Assembly (NCBI GenBank): GCA_032718475.1
Contig: JAUCBJ010009110.1
Location: forward strand, 1 to 64,000
DNA length: 64,000 nucleotides
From: Nemertoderma westbladi
Lineage: Eukaryota; Xenacoelomorpha; Nemertodermatida; Nemertodermatidae
Direction of reading: 5' to 3'
Numbering within the stretch: the stretch's first letter is position 1; the number at the start of each line of letters is the position of its first letter. Made by a program: the position numbers and the translations under genes. The notes beneath the pieces were generated by a model, which saw only the letters and a program-made list of their open reading frames with translations, was not told the origin of the DNA and did no database searches. Positions 40,331 through 50,000 of the stretch are shown here, in pieces.

Positions 40331-41047
40331 CTACCCTCTTTTACTGTAGACCAATCGGCTCGTGGTTGTTGTGTATGCTGCGCCACTTGTGTTCTGGAAT
40401 ATTTTATCCTCTTTTAATCGAACCACCAATTAATGATAAATCCTCTGTTACTGTAGACAAGTCTGCTCGTGGTTGCTGTGTATGCTGCGCCACTTGTGTT
40501 CTGGAATATTTTATCCTCTTTTAATTGAATAACGAATTAATGATATATTCTCTATTACAGTAGACCAATCTGCTCGTGGTTGATGTGTATGCTGCACCAC
40601 TTAATTTCTGGAATATTTTATCCTCTTTTAATTGAATAACCAATTAATGATATATCCTCTGTTATTGTAGACCAGTCTGCTCGTGGTTGTTGTGTATGTG
40701 GCGCCACTTGTGTTCTGGAATATTTTATCCTCCTTTAATAGAACCACCAATTAATGATCTATCCTCTTTTACTGGAGACCAGTCTGCTCGTGGTTGATGT
40801 GTATGCTTCACCACTTGTGTTCTGGAATATTTTATCCTCTTTTAATTGAATAACCAATTAATGATATATCCTCTGTTATTGTAGACCAGCCTGCTCGTGG
40901 TTGTTGTGTATGTGGCGCCACTTGTGTTCTGGAATATTTTATCCTCCTTTAATCGAACCACAAATTAATGATCTATCCTCTTTTAATGGAGACCAGTCTG
41001 CAAGCGGTTGTTGTGTATGCTGCACCACTTGTGTTCTGGAATATTTT

Positions 41048-42345
41048 ATCTTCTTTTAATCGAACCACCAATTAATGATCTATCCTCTTTTACTGTAGGC
41101 CAGTCTGCACGTGGTTGTTGTGTATGCTGCACCACTTGTGATCTGGAATATTTTATCCTCCTTTAATCGAACCACCAATAAATGATCTATCCTCTTTTAC
41201 TGTAGACCATTCTGCTCGTGGTTGTTGTGTATGCTGCGCCACTTTTGTTCTGGAATATTTTATCCTCTTTTAATCGAACCACCAATTAATGATCTATCCT
41301 CTTTTACTGTAGACCAATCTGCTCGTGGTTGTTGTGTATGCTGCACCACTTGTGTTCTGGAATATTTTATCCTCTTTTAATCGAACCACCAATTAATGAT
41401 CTATCCTCTTTTACTGTAGACCAGTCTGCTCGTGGTTGTTGTGTATGCTGCACCACTTGTGTTCTGGAATATTTTATCCTCTTTTAATCGAACCACCAAT
41501 TAATGATCTATCCTCTTTTACTGTAGACCAATCGGCTCGTGGTTGTTGTTGTATGCTGCACCACTTGTGTTCTGGAATATTTTATCCTCTTTTAATCGAA
41601 CCACCAATTAATGATCTATCCTATTTTACTGTAGACCAGTCTGCTCGTGGTTGTTGTGTATGCTGCACCACTTGTGTTCTGGAATATTTTATCTTCTTTT
41701 AATCGAACCACCAATTAATGATCTATCCTCTTTTACTGTAGGCCAGTCTGCACGTGGTTGTTGTGTATGCTGCACCACTTGTGATCTGGAATATTTTATC
41801 CTCCTTTAATCGAACCACCAATAAATGATCTATCCTCTTTTACTGTAGACCATTCTGCTCGTGGTTGTTGTGTATGCTGCGCCACTTTTGTTCTGGAATA
41901 TTTTATCCTCTTTTAATCGAACCACCAATTAATGATCTATCCTCTTTTACTGTAGACCAATCTGCTCGTGGTTGTTGTGTATGCTGCACCACTTGTGTTC
42001 TGGAATATTTTATCCTCTTTTAATCGAACCACCAATTAATGATCTATCCTCTTTTACTGTAGACCAGTCTGCTCGTGGTTGTTGTGTGTGCTGCACCACT
42101 TGTGTTCTGGAATATTTTATCCTCTTTTAATCGAACCACCAATTAATGATCTATCCTCTTTTACTGTAGACCAATCGGCTCGTGGTTGTTGTTGTATGCT
42201 GCACCACTTGTGTTCTGGAATATTTTATCCTCTTTTAATCGAACCACCAATTAATGATCTATCCTATTTTACTGTAGACCAGTCTGCTCGTGGTTGTTGT
42301 GTATGCTGCACCACTTGTGTTCTGGAATATTTTATCCTCTTTTAA
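41048..42345 (+). repeat. SatA 643-bp (six-unit) tandem duplication at the array end
   Basis: 41048-41690 is followed by a near-perfect copy from 41691. Both copies contain ATCTTCTTTT, GGCCAGTCTGCACG, ACCATTCTGC and a unit with an extra base (GTTGTTGTTGTATG), so six units make 643 bp and not 642. It is the last thing before the array stops. Confidence 0.85.
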
Positions 42346-44029
42346 GTGGCAGTGGCAGTGCTTTTTTTTAATCACTATTGATTTGCTACCCATATTGGTG
42401 GAGGGAGTTATACTAAATTACATTTAATTTTGTTGTTGATCAATTTATCTTATAATTGATAATGACTTGAATTAAATTTACATTCTTAAATTAAATTCTT
42501 AAACTAAATGTACAATATCTCAGGTCCTATCAAAATAATATTATGAGCGCAATTTTAAAAAATAGTTAATATTGGCAACACGCAAGTGTTTTGAAGATAT
42601 GCAGATAAGTTTGTGTTTAACGCAGGAATTCCTAGACGGACTATCCTTTTATCTAGTAAGTATTGTTGCTTCCCTAACACACTATTTCGTGCTCACTTTT
42701 CCAGGAATATTTAGTCAAGGAATATGGGGGAAAACTGAAAAAAAAACTTTTACTATAATTAATTTTCTTGGCATACAACCGTCGTGTCACACACTTTTGT
42801 TTACTTAATAATGGCCACAACAATAACACTGAATAAAAAGCCTTTGTCAAACCTATGGCTACGAGTTAAGAATTGTTGTGTGTCCTATTTTTTATACATT
42901 AATGTTATGATTAGAAATTGAGACAAGAAATCGTAGCCACCTGTCATCATATACTAGTGGTCATATGTTAGAAATAAAACGAAAAACAAATGTATAGATA
43001 ATGATACCTTTATTTTACTGAAATGGGTATAAGTTATTATTAATTTTATTTAGGTGTATTAGTATTTGTAAGTCAATAAATATGGCGTGTCCTGTTGTAC
43101 CCGGCTGACTCAATCGCTCCTTAGTTGCTATTGCGGCAAAGAACAAAACAACATTCCTGGAATGCAAAGTATCTGGTCGGCTCTGGATCAAATAACTTTA
43201 GAAAGGTTATTGACAGCTCAAACCACGGGAGGCCATTTCCCAAACCCGGTTTTCCAGACTTCATGGCGCACTAGTTGGCAGCACTTTCCTTTGTCGGTGT
43301 TTCAGGGATTTGAGTGAGTACTTCCAGGTTGAGAAGCAATGTGATTGGCTGGCATCCCGGGTAGCCAATGGTGTATTTCCTTTAAGGATCGCTATTGGCT
43401 ATTTAGTTTTAAGACTTAGCAATGACATAAAGGAATTACATTTACATTAACATTCAGTCTATTGCGTTTCAATAGCATTGTATTTATTGGGCTATTTTGT
43501 CTAATAATTGTTTAATTTTATTATTTTTGAATTTATTTTATTATTATATTTTCACCATTGATATTCCTCGATTATCTCCAGATTCAACTCGAAGTCAAAC
43601 GAAATGCAGAAGGTTAGTTATCGTTGCCATTGCAAGCTCTTGGTACATATGGTAGGCCTACAACTACAACTAACATACCATATGTCAGTATATTAGTAGA
43701 TCTAATTTAGGCGCAATTTGCGCGGCAAATTGGGTGGAAATTTTTAATGAACTTTAAATCAGCACATTATTATTGATCTAGGCTTACCGGGATTGTTAAG
43801 TTTTAGGCCTATAGCTTCTCTAGCATTTAGGCCTGCAATTAAATATAGTGACTGTAATATTAAATTAAGAACAATTTTTATTCATTTTATTCAATTTCGA
43901 ATTTAGATTCAATTTTTATTAGGCCTATGGTTTGTAAATATATTTTTTGAATATAAATGTACATTTATAGCAAAGTTTCCACTGTTAATTGATTGTGAGA
44001 GACATGGCTAGGTCTTATTGAGGGGGTTG
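42346..44029. other. Single-copy AT-rich DNA, no gene recognised
   Basis: First non-repetitive DNA after SatA. A slightly more GC-rich patch at 43,085-43,420 contains a CCAAT-box dyad (see separate entry) and open stretches of about 75 codons that I do not recognise. AGGCCTA octamers occur at about 43,652, 43,805, 43,826 and 43,920. AAG|GTTAGT at about 43,610 is a weak splice-donor-like site. This could be a promoter or first-exon region of an unseen gene, but nothing proves it. Confidence 0.45.
43343..43397. promoter_or_regulatory. CCAAT-box cluster with inverted dyad (tentative)
   Basis: ATTGGCT at about 43,343 and AGCCAAT at about 43,361 form an inverted pair around CATCCCGGG, and a third ATTGGCT follows at about 43,391. 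CCAAT boxes in either orientation are bound by NF-Y in animal promoters. No TATA box at a fitting distance is obvious and no downstream gene is recognised, so this is a suggestion only. Confidence 0.25.
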
Positions 44030-44460
44030 GGTGCAACCTTCGCCCGCGTACAACATTCGCCCACGTCCAATCTTCACCCTAGTCCAACCTTCGCTCAGGG
44101 GAAAAACTTCGCCAGCAAAATCTTCGCCCGCGAGCAACGTTCGCCCATTAAGATTTGTGTTAGTAACCATTTCAGTTACCAATTGAGGGAAAGGAGCAGG
44201 TTACAAAGACGGTTTTTTCTAACCAAAACAATAAACGATGTTGTTACCAATTGATGGAAAGGAGCAGGACGCATAGGAGCATAGACGGCTTTTTCTAACC
44301 AGAACAATAAATTGTTTAGTGGGCGAATGTCGCTCTCGGGCGAAGGTTTCCGCCGGGAGATAGTTGCTCATTTTGAGAGGCGAAGATTGCTCCGGGCGAT
44401 AATTGGACGCGAACGAAGCTTTCTCGTGGGTGAAGTTTGCTGCGTACTGGTGAGGTGTGC
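44030..44460. repeat. Inverted clusters of a TTCGCCC motif around two 68-bp-type units
   Basis: On the left (44,030-44,150) TTCGCCC-like heptamers recur about every 17 bp on the + strand (44,039, 44,056, 44,073 variant, 44,090 variant, 44,108 variant, 44,123, 44,140). On the right (44,318-44,440) the reverse complement GGGCGAA-like words recur (44,321, 44,338, 44,378, 44,394 variant, 44,428 variant). Between them lie two direct copies of a repeat related to the array at 45.15-45.79 kb. The palindromic layout suggests a small foldback or MITE-type element. Confidence 0.6.
44168..44315 (-). repeat. Two units of the 68-bp repeat, opposite orientation to the later array
   Basis: Two diverged copies containing GAAAGGAGCAGG, then TTTTTTCTAACC and AACAATAAA. 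They are the reverse complement of the units at 45,150-45,785. Confidence 0.75.
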
Positions 44461-45149
44461 TTTTATATAATCAGCATGGGGCGCACCTACACCTATACAT
44501 TGTTACGCCGCGTACAAGCATAGGCATAAGCATATGGCGATAAGGACTTATAAATATTCCCAAGTTTTGCCATAGGCGATTAGGGATTAGCCAATAGAAT
44601 GCGAACGCCATATATATAATTATAAAATCAAACGTCAAAATCAAACCTATGATTACGTAATGGCACACTCTCTCCCATTTATCAGACAGTTTGCAAAATT
44701 ATGAGAGTTTTCAATGAAATCATTTTCAGAAGGTATAAGAAATGCAGTACGGGTATGTAGACTGGTGATAATATCGTAATAATTTTTATTGTCCGTTTAA
44801 ATCACTCATGATGTCCTTTTTTGACTTTTTATGTCCTCCAGAAATTTACCGTTAGGTTCCATGCTACCGGTTTTTCTACTGCTGTTCTCTTAGGCTATCA
44901 GTACCGGTAATAGTAAATAGAGCACTATTTTGCAGTACAGCAGTGTTGCTGTATTGTATGTAGGTATAAAGCCCAGAAGCCTATGCTTTAGAAATAATTA
45001 TACTGTCTGACTGTATTATACTACATTACAGCATTATATAGCATATGATAGGCCTAATTGCTGAATTGTGATAAAGGAATATGATAAAGGTAATTTATTA
45101 ATTACGGTAATTTCAGAATTTTAGAACCGGTACCGGTTATACATAGTTT
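44461..45149. other. Single-copy spacer between inverted 68-bp repeats
   Basis: AT-rich DNA without a gene. It contains several ACCGGT words, including the perfect 14-bp palindrome AACCGGTACCGGTT at 45,125-45,138, and a perfect ATTACGTAAT at 44,652-44,661. Confidence 0.5.
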
Positions 45150-45785
45150 ATTGTTATGTTCATGACATAGTTTATTGTTTTGGTTAGAAAATCCCGCCTC
45201 TGTAACCTGCTCCTTTCCTGATTTGGTAAAGTGACCGTTTATTGTTTTGGTTAGAAAGGCCCGTCGCTGTAACCTGCTCCTTTCCTTCATTTGGTAAAGT
45301 GACTGTTTATTGTTTTGGTTAGAAAATCCCGCGTCTGTAACCTGCTCTTTTCCCTCAATTAGTTAAGTGATCGTTTATTGTTTTGGTTAGAAAATCCCGC
45401 CTCTGTAACCTGCTCTTTTCCCTCAATTAGTTAAGTGATCGTTTATTGTTTTGGTTAGAAAGTCCCGCCTCTACAACCTGCTCCTGTCCCTGATTTTGTA
45501 AAGTGATCGTTTATTGTTTTGGTTAGAAAAGCCCGCCTCTTTAACCTGCTCCTTTCCCTCAATTGGTAAAAAAGACCATCTGTGTAACCTACTCCTTTCC
45601 TTCATTTTGTAAAGTGATTGTTTATTGTTTTTGTTAGAAAAGCCCGCCTCTTCAACCTGCTCCTTTCTCTAATTTGTAAAAGTGACAGTTTATTGTTTTG
45701 GTTAGAAAGGCCAGCCTCTGTAACATGCTCCTTTCCTTCATTTGGTAAAGTGACTGTTTATTGTTTTGGTTAGAAAATCCGGCCA
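45150..45785 (+). repeat. 68-bp tandem repeat, about 9-10 units
   Basis: TTTATTGTTTTGGTTAGAAA recurs, exactly or nearly so, at 45,171, 45,238, 45,306, 45,374, 45,442, 45,510, 45,621, 45,689 and 45,757, a 67-68 bp period with one shortened unit near 45,560-45,600. Each unit continues with CCCGCCTCTGTAACCTGCTC. The open frame on the minus strand here is a read through repeats. Confidence 0.9.
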
Positions 45786-45796
45786 CTCTAATTTTA

Positions 45797-45846
45797 TTAA
45801 TTATTATTAATTATTATATACATTATATTAATAATTATTAATTATT
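45797..45846. repeat. AT palindrome (hairpin)
   Basis: TAATTATTATTAATTATTAT on the left pairs with ATTAATAATTATTAATTA on the right around a short centre. It lies just outside the 68-bp array and could be its structural end. Confidence 0.6.
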
Positions 45847-46426
45847 TTGTATCCAGCCCAAAATTATTTTGGAACTATCACTGTTCCACAACTATTATCA
45901 AATGATAATAAAAATGTAAATAAATATAAATATAAATTATACGAAGCATTAATTGATTTGATTTAATTTATTCGCATTGCAAAAACTTAATCACTCACAC
46001 TCACTACCTTAATTTTACAGATTTAAACAGACGTCGTTTATGGATTGATTTTACTTACGCGAACGCAAACATTCAATGTAGAATCTACAGTATATTTGGT
46101 GAGTTTAAAATGACTATTTGTAATACTATTTTATTTTTATACAATCGATATTGCAATGTTAAAGAGTTAATAATATACTGAAACATAACTTTCAGTTCAA
46201 TTATTCTAGGTTAATTTCTGAAGGATTATGCAGAAGCGATAATTACAGTTTTATTCGCTAAAGGTTTTTATTTCCATATATTATCTCTAGAACATTGCAA
46301 TATTGTATTTGAGAATATTGAATGTAATTACATCATGAATTTTTAGCCAATTTTTTTAAGAATCGTGTTCTAATACTACGTATGCTATGCTTATTAATTT
46401 TTTTCTAACGATTAAGTATTTTTATG
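45847..46426. other. AT-rich spacer, no gene seen
   Basis: No recognisable coding region, RNA gene or repeat. Confidence 0.5.
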
Positions 46427-46510
46427 TCCCATCTTGCGTAACGGTTAAATCCATTGCCATGAATTCATATCCCTCTAGAGGTCGTAGGTTTTACCCCTGC
46501 AGGCTGGCAG
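46427..46510 (+). repeat. tRNA-like sequence, probable degenerate SINE head
   Basis: An A-box-like TTGCGTAACGG (46,434-46,444) is followed 43 bp later by a B-box-like GGTTTTACCCC (46,487-46,497), preceded by AGAGGTCGTA as in the variable arm/T-stem region of many tRNAs. B-box bases CGA are changed to TTA, so it is unlikely to be a working tRNA. The body is about the length of a tRNA. It is most likely an old tRNA-derived SINE head or a decayed tRNA pseudogene. Confidence 0.4.
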
Positions 46511-46655
46511 GCGGCCACGATAGTTTTCGTTTTGGTATTCAAATGCTTTAAAAGGACTATCCAGATCGCATTTATGTTTTGTTCCCTAAATTGAGTACCA
46601 ATTATATCTGGGGAGTTTAGTTCTGGGGGGACTACACTGTAAATTTTCGGATTCT

Positions 46656-46961
46656 GGTAGAAATATTGTTGTCTTCATTAATCCGACTGATGCCAAACTT
46701 TGAGGTATTTTCTAAAATTCTATATCGGATCATAAATTTGTATCTTATATGTATCGGCAATAAAATGCTATTTAAGATTTTCTTTCTATCTTAATTTATA
46801 ATAAAAACATTCTACAAATGTAATTGGAATGGACGTATTGAATACAAATTTAGAGCGAAATAAATTAAATAATTTCACTTAAAATAATTTTCAACAGCAG
46901 AAATTTGCGAAAATACCCAGATAGGCATCAGAAGAATTATTGAAGACAAATATATTGCCTA
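46656..46961. mobile_element. Short hairpin/MITE-like element next to SatD
   Basis: 46,656-46,720 matches the reverse complement of 46,895-46,961 with few changes. Shared words in order are AATATT/ATATATT, TGTCTTCA, CTGATGCC and GGTATTTT. The spacer is about 180 bp and AT-rich. The right arm ends about 40 bp before the first 55-bp satellite unit. Size and structure fit a MITE. No target duplication is identified. Confidence 0.5.
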
Positions 46962-47000
46962 CTAAAACCACACTGGGTGTGAAATTCAATAATTATGTAT

Positions 47001-50000
47001 GTGGAGTGGTATTCAGTGGGCGTTATAGAGATGTTAGAACTCAGTAAATGAGTTTGGGGTGTGGTACTCAGTGGGCGTTATAGAGATGTTAGAACTCAGT
47101 AAATGAGTTTGGGGTTTGGTACTCAGTGGGCGTTATAGAGATGTTAGAACTCAGTAAATGAGTTTGGGGTGTGGTATTCAGTGGGCGTTATAGAGATGTT
47201 AGCACTCAGTAAATGAGTTTGGGGTGTGGTATTCAGTGGGCGTTATAGAGATGTTAGAACTCAGTAAATGAGTTTGGGGTGTGGTATTCAGTGGGCGTTA
47301 TAGAGATGTTAGAACTTACTAAATGAGTTTGGGGTGTGGTATTCAGTGGGCGTTATAGAGATGTTAGAACTCAGTAAATGAGTTTGGGGTGTGGTATTCA
47401 GTGGGCGTTATAGAGATGTTAGAACTCAGTAAATGAGTTTGGGGTGTGGTATTCAGTGGGCGTTATAGAGATGTTAGAACTCAGTAAATGAGTTTGGGAT
47501 GTGGTATTCAGTGGGCGTTATAGAGATGTTTGAACTCAGTAAATGAGTTTGGGGTGTGGTATTCAGTGGGCGTTATAGAGATGTTAGAACTCAGTAAATG
47601 AGTTTGGGGTGTGGTATTCAGTGGGCGTTATAGAGATGTTAGAACTCAGTAAATGAGTTTGGGGTGTGGTATTCAGTGGGCGTTATAGAGATGTTAGAAC
47701 TCAGTAAATGAGTTTGGGGTACGGTACTCAGTGGGCGTTATAGAGATGTTAGAACTCCGTAAATGAGTTTGGGGTGTGGTATTCAGTGGGCTTTATAGAG
47801 ATGTTAGAACTCAGTAAATGAGTTTGGGGTGTGGTATTCAGTGGGCGTTATAGAGTTGTTAGAACTCAGTAAATGAGTTTGGGGTGTGGTATTCAGTGGG
47901 CGTTATAGACATCTTAGAACTCAGTAAATGAGTTTGGGGTGTAGTATTCAGTGGGCGTTATAGAGATGTTAGAACTCAGTAAATGAGTTTGGGGTGTGGT
48001 ATTCAGTGGACGTTATAGAGATGTTAGAACTCAGTAAATGAGTTTGGGGTCTGGTATTCAGTGGGCGTTATAGACATCTTAGAACTCAGTAAATGAGTTT
48101 GGGGTGTAGTATTCAGTGGGCGTTATAGAGATGTTAGAACTCAGTAAATGAGTTTGGGGTGTGGTATTCAGTGGGCGTTATAGAGATGTTAGAACTCAGT
48201 AAATGAGTTTGGGGTGTGGTATTCAGTGGGCGTTATAGAGATGTTAGAACTCAGTAAATGAGTTTGGGGTGTGGTACTCAGTGGGCGTTATAGAGATGTT
48301 AGAACTCAGTAAATTAGTTTGTGGTGTGGTATTCAGTGGGCGTTATAGAGATGTTAGAACTCAGTAAATGAGTTTGGGGTGTGGTATTCAGTGGGCGTTA
48401 TAGAGATGTTAGAACTCACTAAATGAGTTTGGGGTGTGGTATTCAGTGGGCGTTATAGAGATGTTAGAACTCACTAAATAAGTTTGGGGTGTGGTATTCA
48501 GTGGGCGTTATAGAGATGTTAGCACTCAGTAAATGAGTTTGGGGTGTGGTATTCAGTGGGCGTTATAGAGATGTTAGAACTCAGTAAATGAGTTTGGGGT
48601 GTGGTATTCAGTGGGCGTTATAGAGATGTTAGAACTCACTAAATGAGTTTGGGGTGTGGTATTCAGTGGGCGTTATAGAGATGTTAGAACTCAGTAAATG
48701 AGTTTGGGGTGTGGTATTCAGTGGGCGTTATAGAGATGTTAGAACTCAGTAAATGAGTTTGGGGTGTGGTATTCAGTGGGCGTTATAGAGATGTTAGAAC
48801 TCAGTAAATGAGTTTGGGGTGTGGTATTCAGTGGGCGTTATAGAGATGTTAGAACTCAGTAAATGAGTTTGGGGTGTGGTATTCAGTGGGCGTTATAGAG
48901 ATGTTAGAACTCAGTAAACGAGTTTGGGGTACGGTACTCAGTGGGCGTTATAGAGATGTTAGAACTCCGTAAATGAGTTTGGGGTGTGGTATTCAGTGGG
49001 CGTTATAGAGATGTTAGAACTCAGTAAATGAGTTTGGGGTGTGGTATTCAGTGGGCGTTATAGAGATGTTAGAACTCAGTAAATGAGTTTGGGGTGTGGT
49101 ATTCAGTGGGCGTTATAGACATCTTAGAACTCAGTAAATGAGTTTGGGGTGTGGTATTCAGTGGGCGTTATAGAAATGTTAGAACTCAGTAAATGAGTTT
49201 GGGGTGTGGTATTCAGTGGGCGTTATAGAGATGTTAGAACTCAGTAAATGAATTTGGGGTGTGGTATTCAGTGGGCGTTATAGAGATGTTAGAACTCAGT
49301 AAATGAGTTTGGGGTGTGGTACTCAGTGGGCGTTATAGAGATGTTAGAACTCAGTAAATGAGTTTGTGGTGTGGTATTCAGTGGGCGTTATAGAGATGTT
49401 AGAACTCAGTAAATGAGTTTGGGGTGTGGTATTCAGTGGGCGTTATAGAGATGTTAAAACTCAGTAAATGAGTTTGGGGTGTGGTATTCAGTGGGCGTTA
49501 TAGAGATATTATAACTCAGTAAATGAGTTTGGGGTGTGGTATTCAGTGGACGTTATAGAGATGTTAGAACTCAGTAAATGAGTTTGGGGTGTGGTATTCA
49601 GTGGGCGTTATAGAGATATTATAACTCACTAAATGAGTTTGGGGTGTGGTATTCAGTAGGCGTTATAGAGATGTTAGAACTCAGTAAATGAGTTTGGGGT
49701 GTGGTATTCAGTGGGCGTTATAGAGATGTTAGAACTCAGTAAATGAGTTTGTGGTGTGGTATTCAGTAGGCGTTATAGAGATGTTAGAACTCAGTAAATG
49801 AGTTTGGGGTGTGGTATTCAGTGGGCGTTATAGAGATATTATAACTCACTAAATGAGTTTGGGGTGTGGTATTCAGTAGGCGTTATAGAGATGTTAGAAC
49901 TCAGTAAATGAGTTTGGGGTGTGGTATTCAGTGGGCGTTATAGAGATGTTAAAACTCAGTAAATGAGTTTGGGGTGTGGTATTCAGTGGGCGTTATAGAG

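Larger units (their letters stand above)
7358..42345 (+). repeat. SatA main array, 107-bp satellite, about 327 units
   Basis: About 35 kb of head-to-tail 107-bp units, all in the same orientation. Consensus landmarks in order are TCGAACCACCAATTAATGAT, CTATCCTCTTTTACTGTAGA, CCAGTCTGCTCGTGGTTGTT, GTGTATGCTGCGCCACTTGT and GTTCTGGAATATTTTATCCT. Identity between units is very high. Variants (GCGCC/GCTCC/GCACC, GTGTTC/TTGTTC, TTTTAATCGAACC versus ATTAATAGAATCACC, CTGTTACTG) recur in fixed order, giving higher-order repeats of 6, 17, 19, 29 and more units. It ends sharply at 42345, where it is followed by AGTGGCAGTGGCAGTGC. Short open frames such as 41436-41702 and 42079-42345 are reads through repeat units and are not genes. 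Confidence 0.98.

Noticed and set aside
41436-42345. 88-codon frames at the end of the SatA array, and similar ones at 1430, 2546 and 9771
   Set aside because: They are short reads through 107-bp satellite units. The unit length is not a multiple of 3 and the frames stop within three units.
7358-42345. CRISPR-like regular array
   Set aside because: The whole 107-bp unit repeats with no unique spacers; it is a eukaryotic satellite.
42572-43317. Frames of 78 and 76 codons (42,572-42,808 and 43,087-43,317)
   Set aside because: No recognised domain, weak or non-ATG starts and chance-like length. Only the CCAAT patch was kept as a tentative note.
44652-44661. ATTACGTAAT, a perfect bZIP-type palindrome
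   Set aside because: A single 10-bp match in AT-rich DNA with no gene nearby; too weak to call a regulatory site.
44018-45290. Frames of 62-78 codons on both strands
   Set aside because: They run through the TTCGCCC clusters or the 68-bp repeat, or have no gene-like composition.
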